From: Melampsora larici-populina 98AG31
Taxonomy: Eukaryota > Basidiomycota > Pucciniomycetes > Pucciniales > Melampsoraceae
DNA: 64,000 nucleotides
Direction: 5' to 3'
NCBI RefSeq assembly: GCF_000204055.1
Contig: NW_006768776.1
Span: forward strand, 332,105-396,104
The notes under the pieces were generated by a model. That model was not told where the DNA came from and ran no database searches. It saw only the letters and a program-made list of their open reading frames with translations. Each line of letters opens with the position of its first letter. Position 1 is the first letter of the stretch. This document shows positions 25,429 through 36,412 of this stretch, in pieces. The translations under genes were made by a program, and so were the position numbers.

Positions 25429-25787
25429 TCATGATCCACCAGGTGGTCCTTTCTTCACTCCACCGCCACCCGGTCCTGGCATTGGTATCATTCGACGTTC
25501 ATTTCGGACTGGCTTGGCCTCTCGAAGCTTTTCATGATTTGTGACAAAATGATAGGATAATCAGTAGGAAGGAAAAAATTCTGCCATGTGTTTGAGTTGC
25601 GAGAGATACAAAAGATACTTACAGGAGTAAAAGTTGGGGGGTTTCCTGAAGTTGATCCTTCCTCAATGGATTGCCTTACTCCCTCCGTTTCCAAATTGTT
25701 CGAGCATGGAACTCCATTATACCCTCCAAATAACATGGTGATGATTAAAGCAAGAGTAATGAAACGAGGTGTGATATAAGACATCAT
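25429..25787 (-). CDS. Small secreted protein with Gly/Pro-rich tail (effector candidate)
   Basis: Two exons, 25787-25623 and 25527-25429, separated by a GTAAGT..AAAAG intron, give 87 aa. The N-terminus (MMSYITPRF then a hydrophobic run ITLALIITMLFGGY) is a clear signal peptide, with likely cleavage near GYNGV/PCSNN. The mature part has one Cys, a short acidic segment (EEGSTSGNPPTFTP), a basic stretch (KPVRNERRM) and a tail IPMPGPGGGGVKKGPPGGS. No known domain. The splice is supported by exact frame continuity and the compositional fit of the second exon. Size, secretion signal and lack of known domain fit the candidate-effector class of plant-pathogenic fungi; that role is inference. An ORF reading through the intron to NVE is the unspliced artefact. 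Confidence 0.6.
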
Positions 25788-27425
25788 TTTGGGCGGATGG
25801 AATTGCTTTTGTATCTGAAACAGAGGATGAAAAAAGTTGCAAAAAAATTGTTGATTGATGGGAAATGAATTTATACAATATGATGATCTCGAATCAAAAA
25901 TTGATATGTATATATATATACGACTATGATATAAATTGAAGGTGGAATGAGTTTGGATAGGATAGGATGAGGAGAGATCTTTGTGGTCGAATGAAGGAGG
26001 TTTTATAGGAGAAATCCTACTACTGATCATGTCCTTCAAACCTCCAAGGAAAGGCCAACTTGATGCAGGCGCGGCCGTGGCTTTCTGTGCACTCGTAGCG
26101 CTCGATCTTCCCTACGCTATTTGATCATCACCTCTCACCACGCTGATTATTTTTACGGCCTTGGTCAGACTCAAGCCAAGGCTAGAGAAATGTTAATGAA
26201 AACCACCTCTTCGTTACCAGATTATCAAAGCGACAGTCTGCTACCACATCAACTTATGCCAAGTGCAATTGATTGAATGATACGTAGCACAGACTCTAGC
26301 CAAGTTGCATTAGTTTTTCGGGACAATTTCCCCGTGAGTTATGAGATTTGACCGTGAGTGTGAGCTTCAGTTTGCTAATCGTCGCATTTTGGGAACGTTC
26401 AGCTTCAACTTCACTGAGCCATTATATTGATTGACTTGGTGAGGTATTTCAGTTAAACTTCCTTTTCAAGGACAGATGCGTTGCCTGCTGGGCTGATTGA
26501 AGTCTTCTGGACGTGGCTCATCCACGTCCCATCGCTGGAACACACACGGTTTCTATGTGGTAAGCTTTCGGATGTTGTTTTAACTCAAGCACTCGAATGT
26601 GATCTTCGGAGTCCAAAGATCTCTCTTTGCATCGCATTGCACGCAATACTCGACATAAGTAGCGATATGTGGGGGAGTGCTTCATATTCCACGACATGGA
26701 GAAAATCGAACACACATGTCGCCCCATTTTATACATGCAGGAACGAGAATTTTCCAGACAAGAAGCTGTGAAGGTTTCTGATTGTGATGTCATCAACATT
26801 GATCCATCCATACATGATTGAATAAGATTCATGGTTTGAGGCTTAAATCTCTGTTTACTGTCGTCAAAATCAAAGAGAAATGAAAGATTCGCTAAAAGTC
26901 AAATCCATTCAACTTGAAAGTTGAAAACTTCAAACTCATCCATTACATACATAGTACTTCAACATGTTTTCTATGTACATGTTTCGCATGTCTTTAGAAA
27001 AAGACCCTCTGAAAGGAATGTATTTTGTTTTCATCTTATTCTTTCCGCAACTTTCGATCTGAAATATATGTGCCGTCGCTTTCAACTGGCATCTTATGAC
27101 ATAGCAAAAGATTCTTTACTGAGTCAAAATCATTGAATACCATGGCGTAAGATGAGATTCACCTCTTCTGATAGCTCGTATTTTCTAACTACTCCGCTTT
27201 GATGTTGAATACAACTCTGAAAAAGAAGGATATGTCCATACGTTAATCTATTGGATTTGGAAGACTTTGGGTGTATTTATGGAAGCTATTGAAATGTTGA
27301 ATCTTGGAAAACAACAAATCATGCACTTTCAATATCAGAAATAGAGCTGAAGTAACCACGGCAAATGACAGAATGTGAAATGAGGGCAATGCAAGATGAG
27401 TGGAATGAAGAAAGTGCCTCAATTT
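25788..27425. other. Intergenic region with a dispersed repeat copy
   Basis: Holds the 5' flank of the 87-aa secreted gene and, further on, one copy of a dispersed repeat (26666-26740). Other open frames (26481-26832 on both strands, 26921-27136) are short and mutually overlapping. No additional gene seen. Confidence 0.45.
26666..26740 (+). repeat. Dispersed repeat copy A (shares a WGSASY..WRK reading frame with copy B)
   Basis: This ~75-bp stretch matches the reverse complement of 61113-61184 at roughly two bases in three, including an uninterrupted AGTGCTTCATA block. Translated, copy A contains WGSASYSTTWRKSNT and copy B WGSASYFMVWRKLRT, followed by TC a few residues on. The shared frame suggests a decayed coding sequence of an unidentified mobile element. 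Confidence 0.55.
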
Positions 27426-28272
27426 TTACTTCCCATTTTTACATTCAGCAATATAATGCCCATTCACATGTATAACTTGTCCTGGTGGACCTATTGAAGA
27501 TAACCAGACATACATCAGTAGATCTTCTGGCATTGATATTTTTCTGGAAGAATATGAATTTGATCACTCACCAGCATTACATGTAATCTCTGGCAAATCA
27601 GTGATTTTGCAACGGTGGTCTAAACAGATAAAACTAGGTCAGACTGAATTCCGAACCATGGTCAGGGAGAACTACGAATAAACTTACCACAACATATCTA
27701 GATTGATAATTTGAAGAAAAAAATTGATCTTAGTCAGTAAAGAGCACTGTAAATTCTGCCAATCAGGGCAGACAAAGTAGCATTGATTTCGGTCAGCTTA
27801 AGGACTTACGTTGTCTATTTCAATGAGGAAAAATTTATCCTTGTTAATCTGGTCAATTCTGAATTGCAGATTTCGCTTCGCCGTACATTTCCCTCGTTTG
27901 CCCTTATTGTAGAGATGGTCGTTAACCTGATTGATACAATCCATGGTCGTATTGCTGAAGGGCTCTAACTTAGCTACCGCGGGGTTACAGCTATCGCGGT
28001 TACTTTTGAAGACTCTGTGATCACATGTACCTGTTCGATCCCAGTCAATGTTGACCTTACCGGCAAAGTGTGAGTCTCCCTCGTCCCACCTGTACTTGAG
28101 GGAAATCATCATTTTGGTATCTTCTTCGGCTTTGATCATGTTCGAGATCTATTCACACATATAACCAGTTGGTGGGTGAGGAAATCGTTGTTTAGTCTTA
28201 AACTTGTCCTCCATGCCTGATAACGAAAAGACTTACCAAAAAGAGCAAGGCACAGAAGCGTGGTACAAACAT
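27426..28272 (-). CDS. Cysteine-rich small secreted protein (effector candidate) with a 10-nt micro-exon
   Basis: Five exons join in frame: 28272-28237, 28148-27810, 27697-27688 (10 nt), 27619-27572, 27490-27426, giving 165 aa. Exon 1 encodes most of a signal peptide (MFVPRFCALLFL, continuing ISNMIKA). The mature part has nine cysteines: TGTCDHR, DSCNP, MDCINQ, GKCTAK, ICCDHRC, ITCNAG and AECKNGK at the end. The micro-exon supplies the adjacent ICC, and every junction has GTAAGT/GTGAGT donors and YAG acceptors. A Cys count that high with a short secreted chain suggests a disulfide-stabilised apoplastic protein; a pathogenicity role is inference. No family recognised. The open frame 28136-28456 on the same strand reads through intron 1. 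Confidence 0.65.
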
Positions 28273-29176
28273 GCTGTACCGAGAGTGTACGGCAGAAGAG
28301 TTGGAAAATGATCGAGAAACTACCTCGCGAAAGACAACAAAAGACGAGGAATTGGGAATCTTCGAAGGGTCTGATTACAACACCTAAACAAGATATAAGG
28401 TAATGCGGATGTTTTGAATTTGTAAAAAAGGAAGCCCCGAGTTTGAAGGCACACAAGCTACAATATGAGTCGATGAAAGGCTGTAAAGACTGGAACAGTT
28501 TAACAATAAATATGAGTCTTATGTCTTGTGCAATAAAAAGATTGGATAAATGTCAATGAGAGAGGTATGTGAGTGAAAAATTTATGCGAGCAACCAGATT
28601 TTGAGGCCAGAAAAATCCAGCTTTTATACCTATAGTTTGTCTTCCCAACGCATATCTCAAGTGGGGTGTTTTCAATCTTTGAATAAAAGAGGAGAAACGA
28701 GATTGAGGTTTCCACGAGAAATGTTCACACGTCCTCATCAAAACCCAGTCAGAATGAGATCAACTTTTCGCTCCTACCAAGTGAGACCAAGTAGGACCAA
28801 GTGCCGTCGTTGCAAACACGTTTTATTTTTGGAGTGATATTTATAACTTTGGGTTAGATGTCATATCGAGGGCTTGATGAAGGCATGAGACGTCGGTGCG
28901 GTTGTTTTTGCTTGTTGTGAAAGTTTTGAGAGGGAGCCAGACGTTGAGCTTGAAGCCAAGGCCCCAGAGGTTCACCAGAAACTTTCTCATGAGGCCTTTG
29001 CGTCTTACAAATTTTTGATATTGTGTCTCCAATTTTGTTTTGTCCAAGTGATGCGTGCTCCGGGACTGTGACACCGTGAAAAGCATTGTGGTTGAGCTCG
29101 GGTTCGGTATGCCAAGCCCAAGTACAAATTTTTCGGTTCAGACTTGCAGATGTGCAGTTTTGCAACTCGAATGTGA
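28273..29176. other. Intergenic region between divergent genes
   Basis: The 5' flanks of the Cys-rich secreted gene (-) and the PPR-like gene (+). Several short overlapping frames (28500-28837, 28841-29262) carry no motif. The only internal repeat noticed is a duplicated CCAAGTAGGACCAAGT / CCAAGTGAGACCAAGT near 28778-28802. Confidence 0.45.
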
Positions 29177-31318
29177 ATGCATCGCCAGGTTTTTGGCTCA
29201 ACAGGCTCACGTAGTTTGTCTAACAAGGGTGAATTGATACCAAGACATCTTATACCTACCAAGACACCCTTTCATCGAGCTTGTCAAGTTACAATCGAAC
29301 AATCGCTGTATCCTAGAATTGGCCAACTTTTACGACTTAATAAATTCGGTCCAGCCATCTCACTATACCATCAGCATCTCACGGCAAAGACACGAGAATC
29401 TAGACGGGATGTCGATTCAAGTGGCCGATCGGCTGATATCTCCTCACTCTTACGCTCAGCCCAATTATTTCGGTCATATGGTCACCCTCAATTAGCTATC
29501 GACGCACTGAATTCCCTTCGAGCTTTCATGGACTCTCTCGCTGCGTGTCCGACGATGTCTTCCTCCTCATCGCATACACACGCCGCCGTATCATTCTTTC
29601 AGGCGTGCAACGAACTTACTTGGAGATCTAGCACACATGCAAAAGGTTATGGACAATCCGCTTCGATAGGTCATCACATCGAAATTGGCAAGCTTCTGGC
29701 AAGAATCAGGCGCGTTCAAGAACCAGGGCACCAAGACCGTCATCAGTCTCCGAAACAGCAGAATATCAAAGCTCAGAGTGTAACGAACCTTTCATGCAAA
29801 ATTCAAATAACTTCGGCCGAAGACTCCAAAGTACTAGAGGTTATCCTTGGTACTTTACTCAAACTTGGAGAGCCAGATTGGCTCGTTTCAATCTTGAGAG
29901 ACGCTTTTCCTCGATTCATAAATCAAATCGGAGTTCATTTATATCCTCATCTGCCTCGTCAGACATTCGATCAGCCTTGGCAGCTAATCGATATTCCAAA
30001 TGGCCGCTTGGTCAAATTTCTTGTAGCTTCCTATAGTCTCTCGCGTGATGTGGACCGAGCCTATGTCATATGTCGATTCTACAGACGCCTATGGAATCTT
30101 CACAGGGGAGAAGAAGCTCGCGATGTGGCCCCCGATATCAACTTGCTACGAGCAATTTCCCGATTACCGCATATAACCGAAAAACATATTCGAATGGTGC
30201 GAAACATTTTGGGTGGTATGCAGAATGATGGAATAGCATTGGATACCTATGTCCTGGAGGGTTTGATGGATTCACGTTACCGTATGCGTTCTCATTGGGG
30301 TCTGCGGCGACCACATGCAACAGCCTTTCATGTCCTTCAAGCTCTCCTAGATCAATCAATAGGATTGTTTCTTTTGCACTGGCGCCGTCCAATCACCTTC
30401 AAAATGCATTCACAACCTGGAAAAACACAGTTAATCAAGGGTGTTAGTCAGGGTCAACGTCAATTGAGGGCATGGAAATTAAGACCCACCGGTCGATCTT
30501 TTACCTTATGTCTTTTGAGTCTTCGTTCCAAACTTAAGTACGAAGCCCGATTAGCCATCAGACAGAAGACTTACGAGCTTAATCACTCTTTTCAATTGGA
30601 TAGTACCTATCAAGTTGATAAAAATCCACAATCTTCTTCACGGCGGCCCTCACCAGGCTTGCATCGTTCTCTGATGTGCCAGATGATAGTACTCGAAACC
30701 ATTCACGCATCCAATTGCAACGTACGATCATCTCAGAGCGATACTGCAACATATCTTCCTAGCCGACATCGTCTATTGACATCTATCAATCTCAAGCTGT
30801 GTCTAGAAGTATTTCTATGTGCAAAAGACTATGCTGGTGCATGTGTTCTGTTGAGACATATCCGGTACACTTATCAAGAAGATAGGCCTGTTACATTGTT
30901 CGAGCTAGTGATGAAAGAAATCCCTGACTTGGTCAAGAAAAGTCTTCGATTACCTGAAGATTATGACAGTTTTCTAAATTACATTAGATTGAGTGGACCC
31001 GTACATGAATCAAACACGAAGGAGACGGACATGCACCTTATACCGGAACTCAGCTCCCCTGAGATCCAAGCCAATGACCAAAAGCACGCCGATCTTACTG
31101 ACTTGAACGTGTACAAAGCCCTGGAAGTCTTACTCCGTTGCTGTGAACCGAACCGGCCTGATGATTGGTGGAACTCGGAGCTTGCTGCTGTAACTCGTAG
31201 GTTATCACGTGAACGTTTGAGGATGACAAAACTGGTCGATCAGGTTACATTTTCGGAATTCACTCTAGGTCACATTCATTCTTCGCTCTCTCTGTGTCTA
31301 AATACGATCTTGGACTGA
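29177..31318 (+). CDS. Large intronless PPR-like protein, probably mitochondrial
   Basis: A single 713-aa open frame with no introns. The first ~60 residues are rich in Arg, Ser and His and poor in acids, consistent with a mitochondrial presequence. Helical-hairpin stretches typical of pentatricopeptide-like arrays recur: SLLRSAQLFRSYGHPQLAID, LVKFLVASYSLSRDVDRAYV, IRMVRNILGGMQNDGIALDT, and LNLKLCLEVFLCAKDY-like helices near residues 535-560. By analogy with fungal PPR proteins it would act in mitochondrial RNA processing or translation, but no specific orthologue is recognised. Codon use and GC content are more balanced than in the flanks. The start could be an ATG further downstream. The family call is by repeat-like pattern and is only moderately sure; that the gene is real is well supported by length. 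Confidence 0.7.
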   Translation: MHRQVFGSTGSRSLSNKGELIPRHLIPTKTPFHRACQVTIEQSLYPRIGQLLRLNKFGPAISLYHQHLTAKTRESRRDVDSSGRSADISSLLRSAQLFRSYGHPQLAIDALNSLRAFMDSLAACPTMSSSSSHTHAAVSFFQACNELTWRSSTHAKGYGQSASIGHHIEIGKLLARIRRVQEPGHQDRHQSPKQQNIKAQSVTNLSCKIQITSAEDSKVLEVILGTLLKLGEPDWLVSILRDAFPRFINQIGVHLYPHLPRQTFDQPWQLIDIPNGRLVKFLVASYSLSRDVDRAYVICRFYRRLWNLHRGEEARDVAPDINLLRAISRLPHITEKHIRMVRNILGGMQNDGIALDTYVLEGLMDSRYRMRSHWGLRRPHATAFHVLQALLDQSIGLFLLHWRRPITFKMHSQPGKTQLIKGVSQGQRQLRAWKLRPTGRSFTLCLLSLRSKLKYEARLAIRQKTYELNHSFQLDSTYQVDKNPQSSSRRPSPGLHRSLMCQMIVLETIHASNCNVRSSQSDTATYLPSRHRLLTSINLKLCLEVFLCAKDYAGACVLLRHIRYTYQEDRPVTLFELVMKEIPDLVKKSLRLPEDYDSFLNYIRLSGPVHESNTKETDMHLIPELSSPEIQANDQKHADLTDLNVYKALEVLLRCCEPNRPDDWWNSELAAVTRRLSRERLRMTKLVDQVTFSEFTLGHIHSSLSLCLNTILD

Positions 31319-33003
31319 TATTTTATGGATTTATTTTCAGATTTTCTAAGGAAACAAATGACTTGTGATCAATACAAACAAATTTCACTGGGAATCAAGG
31401 ATTGAAGTGCTATATGTATTCAAGATTGTGTTGAATTCTCGTCATGACAAGTATATGAGGTCAAAGGGTAGGTTCATCATTACAATGCGTATGATTTTAA
31501 ATGAAATATGTTATTCCAAAACTTGAGCACGTTTGAGGCTTTCGTCACTTTTCTTTATCGTTTTTATAATAAATTTTAATCACACAAGCATACTAAAGTA
31601 GCAACATGGAGACTGAAAACAAAAGATGTTAATTGATTGGAAATGTTGATGAGTCTGAAGTTTGCTGAGTCGTTCAAGAAGCGATTGAATCTCACCAAGC
31701 GAAATTGTGATGACTCAGTACTATGGATGATGATCTGATCAAGACTCTTTGATGATTCTTGATCATGATCTGAAGATTTGTAATGATAGTCCTTTTGTAT
31801 CCATAGCCGCACTACCACAACTTCAAGTTACTACATCGTCGCCAACAGGGTTGACCTTGTATGACGATTGCCTCGGACACAGCCCGATCTGAGACCCTAG
31901 GGGCGGCGGAAACGCACAGGAAATTACAATAGCTGAGTACCGCAGAAAGAAGCATAACCTCACAATGATTTTCTTAAAAACCTTTACAGCGTGCTCTTCA
32001 CCAAAAACGTCATAAAGAACTTTGGAAATAGAACTTTGGAAATGAAAGAAACCTATGTAAGTCATCTTTTGGATCTCATAAACTCGACCTGGCCTATCAC
32101 CTATCACCCTTTGTTAAAACTCGTTCCAACTTCAAGGGACCGGGATGTGTCGACTCCCAACTTAATGAGGTCCCTCCTCGGAGCCTGGAGGGCACTGTCA
32201 GTTCTTGCGAAGTGGGGGTTCCGTAAAGCCTGGGGTATGTCTGATATCCTAGCTGATATGAGTGGGTGAATGGAATTGTTAGATCGACTGAATGATACAG
32301 CTGTATTCATAATTGATGAACACTCGGCCAAAACTTTTTGAATGTTTTGTGCTGTACCTGTTTTATTTACACGTTGATTATTCGCTCATCTTTCGGCGCA
32401 TGTTCATCAAAACTGCAAACGGCTGTAGTTGAAATTGTTCACATGGGTCATGAAAGTCCTTTGATGTGAGATGCGGCTGTGACGAGATGGACTTTATGGT
32501 CTTGACTGCGGCTATCGAGGTTCTGTGATGGGTTGGCTTCGATGAAGTGAGCTTGAGGAAGGCCATGCTGAAAGAATACCTCGGGGTAAGAACGATGAAA
32601 AGGTGACTTCGTGTTGTTTGAGATTGATGAAACTGTCGTCACTTCGCTCGATAAGATTCTCGGTCTAACTTGTGATTTTTTTAAATCCAAAACGAGCTGA
32701 ATAAGATCATGGATGCAACATTTTTTGAACTTTCCCTTTTCATTTGCCCCACGAGTTATATGTTATACGATTCGCTTTCACTCCGTTATCATTATCGGTT
32801 TCTCATCAAGTTATTATATCTATCAGAAGTCCCCTCACTTAGGATTATCTGTATAGGAATAAAGAAATCCGAATCACAGTCCTAAATTATCGAACACCTT
32901 CTCACTTCATTTAGTTCCTGGAATCTCTCTTACCTCTTCATCAGTCTTGAAAAAGACTCATACGTTTATTTACAATATAAACCTTCATCTTTTGATACTA
33001 AAG
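31319..33003. other. Intergenic region
   Basis: 3' flank of the PPR-like gene and 5' flank of the DUF7872-like gene. Contains a 14-bp tandem duplication (AACTTTGGAAATAG / AACTTTGGAAATGA, ~32018-32045). Short frames on both strands (31576-31818, 31823-32331, 32378-32690) show no family features. Confidence 0.45.
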
Positions 33004-35232
33004 ATGATTTCATCAATCTATCAACAAGCATCAACAGTATTTCTCCTCAACATTCTCATCTCATATCCGACTCCAACACACACAGCTTCAGGCAACAGCC
33101 TGAATTCTCCAGCAGGTTCTAACAACCTAGGGATGAGTGAGCCTCCTATCTTTTTGAAAGTAGATATTGACAAATGAAATTCACTTGAAGCGTCAACGTT
33201 CTGTTTTTGACCCGCGCAGCTTACCCTGCGCCTAATGGGAAATGGCCTAACATATACACAGCGGAACCAATGGTTCCAGAAATCTGGAAGAAATACAATG
33301 TATCTGGGTATTTAGACACCTATCCAGGAGGTAAAGAGTTGAATGTAGCCGTGAGTATTTTTTTTTGAATCCATTCGTTAACAGTCCGTTGATAAACTTT
33401 TGATCTTCTGATAGGACTTAACCAGACAAAATTCAATTTACAATTTCGATTGTAGAGTTTTTCAAGGATGTCATATTGGTCAGGTAAAGTTAAACCTTAC
33501 AAAAAATAATCATTCCAATCTGTCGCTTATGCAGTTTGAATGGCGTCATGATTTTTCAGATTGGTCTCCCAGTACCTGGTCCGCTGTATTATCCTTTGTT
33601 ATCATTGGAGAATTATAGTAAATTTCAAGCTTCGACTATAAAGGCAGCAGGATTTGCTGCAAATATGGTACAAAGTCAGGCATTGGTCATTTCTGAATAC
33701 ATCTATCTATCTATCGTCAGCTTTGAACACCCTACTGAGATTGATGTTGATGGTTTTGTCATTCTAGCTATCTCTTCTCAGCTTGCAATTGACCTGTAAG
33801 TGATCAAATTGATCTACACAGAAGATTTTTAGTCACCTGTCAACTCAAGATATATACTATTTTTTTTGTTCTGGATTACAATACCTAGCTATAAATATGG
33901 AGACAATGGCGCCAAAAAATGGTTTCAAGTTGCAAAGATTTTCAACATCCTCCTAGCTGTCACCGCATCAGTTGCAGCAGTGGTAAGTGAGACTATAAAA
34001 GTTTTCTCAAAATCAAACCTTGACTCTATGTATTTTTCAAAACGATTTCTAGACTATGCTGGTCGTCACTGCTGGTAGTGGTGCTGTTCTTTCTTCAATG
34101 TTGGTCGCAGGTGCAGTTTCTTTAGTGGTCGCAGGATCAAATATAGCAGGTCAAAGAGCTCTAGATGCAAGAAAATCAGATGCCTTCAGTAGAGTGAGTG
34201 AAGAAGATTGAAGCTCGAGTGAAGAATTCAAACAGATTTACTGACTGTTCATTTTTAAAAAGTGGGCAGATTATACTACGATGGTCGGTCAATGGCAAGA
34301 ATGGACTACGAAAAATGCTAATGATCAACTGGACGCGATCTTGAAAGCTGGGATCGGTACCCCAGAAGGTTTACTCGGTCGTTTTCAAGATGGTCAATTT
34401 CTTTTTGACCGACAACCGCAATCTACGGTGGAAATCGAGCAGCGGATGACTGAGATAATGACGGCTAGGTTGATCAACCATATCTTGAATATGATAGTAT
34501 GTCTACTCCTATCACTCGAGATAACCTTTGATGAATCAGCATGACAAAAATACTCAACGAGACTCCTTGTTTTCATTTTCGAACGAACCCAACAGAAAGC
34601 TTTTGTGACAGTCTCTGGGGTGAGCTTCGATGATAAATCTGAATTGAAGTCTTCAACATACGAAAATGCTTTGAACCCTTGCTGAGTTCTTTGAACACTT
34701 TCTCCTCACTTTCAGCCCAGTAATTGCTGGGGTGGTGGACCAGATGGAGCACTGAGGCTAGAAGACGGATGGTTAAGCCATTGTACCAAAGACGGCGTGT
34801 AAGTTTTTCATCAGCCTATGATCTCAAGATGGAGAGTGACTAAATATGTCGAATTTTTGGATAGGATGCGAAACATCATTGGAGCCGGTCCTGGATCAAA
34901 AGCGATAAATAATTTATACAATGCTGGAGCGATTGTAACAAAGTACAAGATCAGTGTTGAGTATATGGTTCAACAATCTATTGATTGCCAGAATAAATAT
35001 GGCATCGGCCACGATCCTTATGACAATGGGTGAGTGACAATCTCATGCTAAGTTTCTTTGACAATTTGTTGAACAGATATTTATGGTTTTTTGGGGGTGC
35101 GGGTACATCAGGAATGTTCCATTGGGTATGGATTCTGAGTGTATTTTCAATCTACCAGTATGCTATGTTGCAGCAGACAATGGTACGTCAAAGTACCCTT
35201 TAGGAAATGAACAAAACAATCAAAGAAATTGA
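33004..35232 (+). CDS. Secreted or membrane-associated DUF7872-like fungal protein
   Basis: Twelve exons in frame (33004-33136, 33220-33350, 33415-33483, 33560-33715, 33782-33795, 33889-33982, 34053-34193, 34263-34496, 34596-34619, 34716-34798, 34865-35029, 35112-35232) give 454 aa. The N-terminus carries a signal peptide (MISSIYQQASTVFLLNILIS). PEIWKKYNVSGYLDTYPGGK, then NFDCRVFQGCHIGQIGLPVP, resemble, from memory, the start of secreted fungal DUF7872 proteins of unknown function. The middle has a Gly/Ala/Val-rich hydrophobic stretch (AVTASVAAV, TMLVVTAGSGAVLSSMLVAG, AVSLVVAGSN) that could span or disturb a membrane. Seven cysteines follow the signal (DC, GC, NC, HC, DC, EC, VC). The end of exon 4 is uncertain (33667 is also in phase); exon 5 is a 14-nt micro-exon. 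Confidence 0.65.
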
Positions 35233-36110
35233 TTCAACTTTGAATTTCTTGACCTATGATAATAGGGATAGGAAAGTACATTCGTAAAAAAAATACAGTT
35301 AAGGCATGTAGGAAGTTTGATAACCTGCCTATCTGATTTGTTGAGTCAGTGATGGATTGAAGGAGCGTATAGTTATATCCTAATTTATGGTTTGAGTTAT
35401 ATGTGATCTGTATTTATCATTATCTCGTAGACAAAACCTTCATATTTAACTCATACCTTCAACTTCAACAAATTTCACCTCTGATCTGCAGAAGAAATGT
35501 TATAAGTTAATGACAATAGCACACCGGGACAGGCTTTAATATTCACTGCCTTTTCAACCCACGGCATGAGTTTACTGAACGGTACTTGGGCAAGACAACT
35601 TCTTGAACAGAGGCTTGCTGTACCATGTGAGGACCCATTATCATGACACACTATTCTCAGGGCCCATGGGTATTTTGTTTTTTGCTGCAAAAATGTAATT
35701 TGAGAATGAGATCACGTGGAAAGGAAAAGTCAGTTTGATGGGAGGATGTCAATGGTTGCTCAGGCATGGGGATTTCCCCAACAAACAATGACAAGAAATC
35801 AATTCACCATACAATATTGCAATCATCCCAAGAAACAACTTTTCCCTAATGTTCAATGAGAGGGACATTGAGGAACAAGTGGCTCGACTTTCAGCGTGCT
35901 GTGAAAAGCAATGAGCAAGGGAAGAGAACAATGTTTGACATATACACTTTTTATATGGTGAACATCTCTAGCACAGGTAAATTGCAGTTAGTATACATGG
36001 GGTCGAACAAATTGTCTTATACATAGTTGAAAAAAGTCAACAATTTGTCTTGTACAATGACACCTCTCATGATACCACAGAATTGCAACTACATACACTA
36101 TAAGTGGGTA
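35233..36110. other. Intergenic region
   Basis: Convergent 3' flanks of the DUF7872-like gene and the small secreted gene at 36111. Short minus-strand frames (35475-35690, 35749-35931) have no support. Nothing else recognised. Confidence 0.45.
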
Positions 36111-36412
36111 TTAGTTGCCTGCGGGTTTTGGGGTTGCAGAGCCACTAGGTTGGGCTGCTGCTGGCGAACGGGAATGCAATTCACGGCGTGTTTCGGGGGT
36201 TGCTGAGCCACTAGGTTGGGCTGGCGCCGGTGCTCGTGCAATTAAATCACCGCTGCTGCTGCGAAATCAAGTATTGTCAGCCAAACATCACGCCGCAATC
36301 AAATGCCTCTAGAGAGTAGGGACTAACCTGCTTGCGTGAAATTAAGACTTGAGTCTGCTGAAGAAGCATAAAGTACGCTCAACAACACAAAGGTGACAGA
36401 AATGAAACGCAT
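36111..36412 (-). CDS. Small secreted protein with duplicated AQPSGSATP unit (effector candidate)
   Basis: Exon 1 (36412-36328) encodes a textbook signal peptide, MRFISVTFVLLSVLYASSA, followed by DSSLNFTQA, and ends at a GTTAGT donor. Exon 2 runs to the stop at 36111 and encodes a Pro/Ala/Ser-rich segment with two copies of AQPSGSATP separated by ETRRELHSRSPA, ending KPAGN. Two acceptors keep the frame (exon 2 from 36232 or 36220), giving 68 or 64 aa. No cysteines in the mature part. The repeat is also visible at DNA level (GAGCCACTAGGTTGGGCTG twice on the plus strand), so it is a recent internal duplication. No family recognised. Confidence 0.55.
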
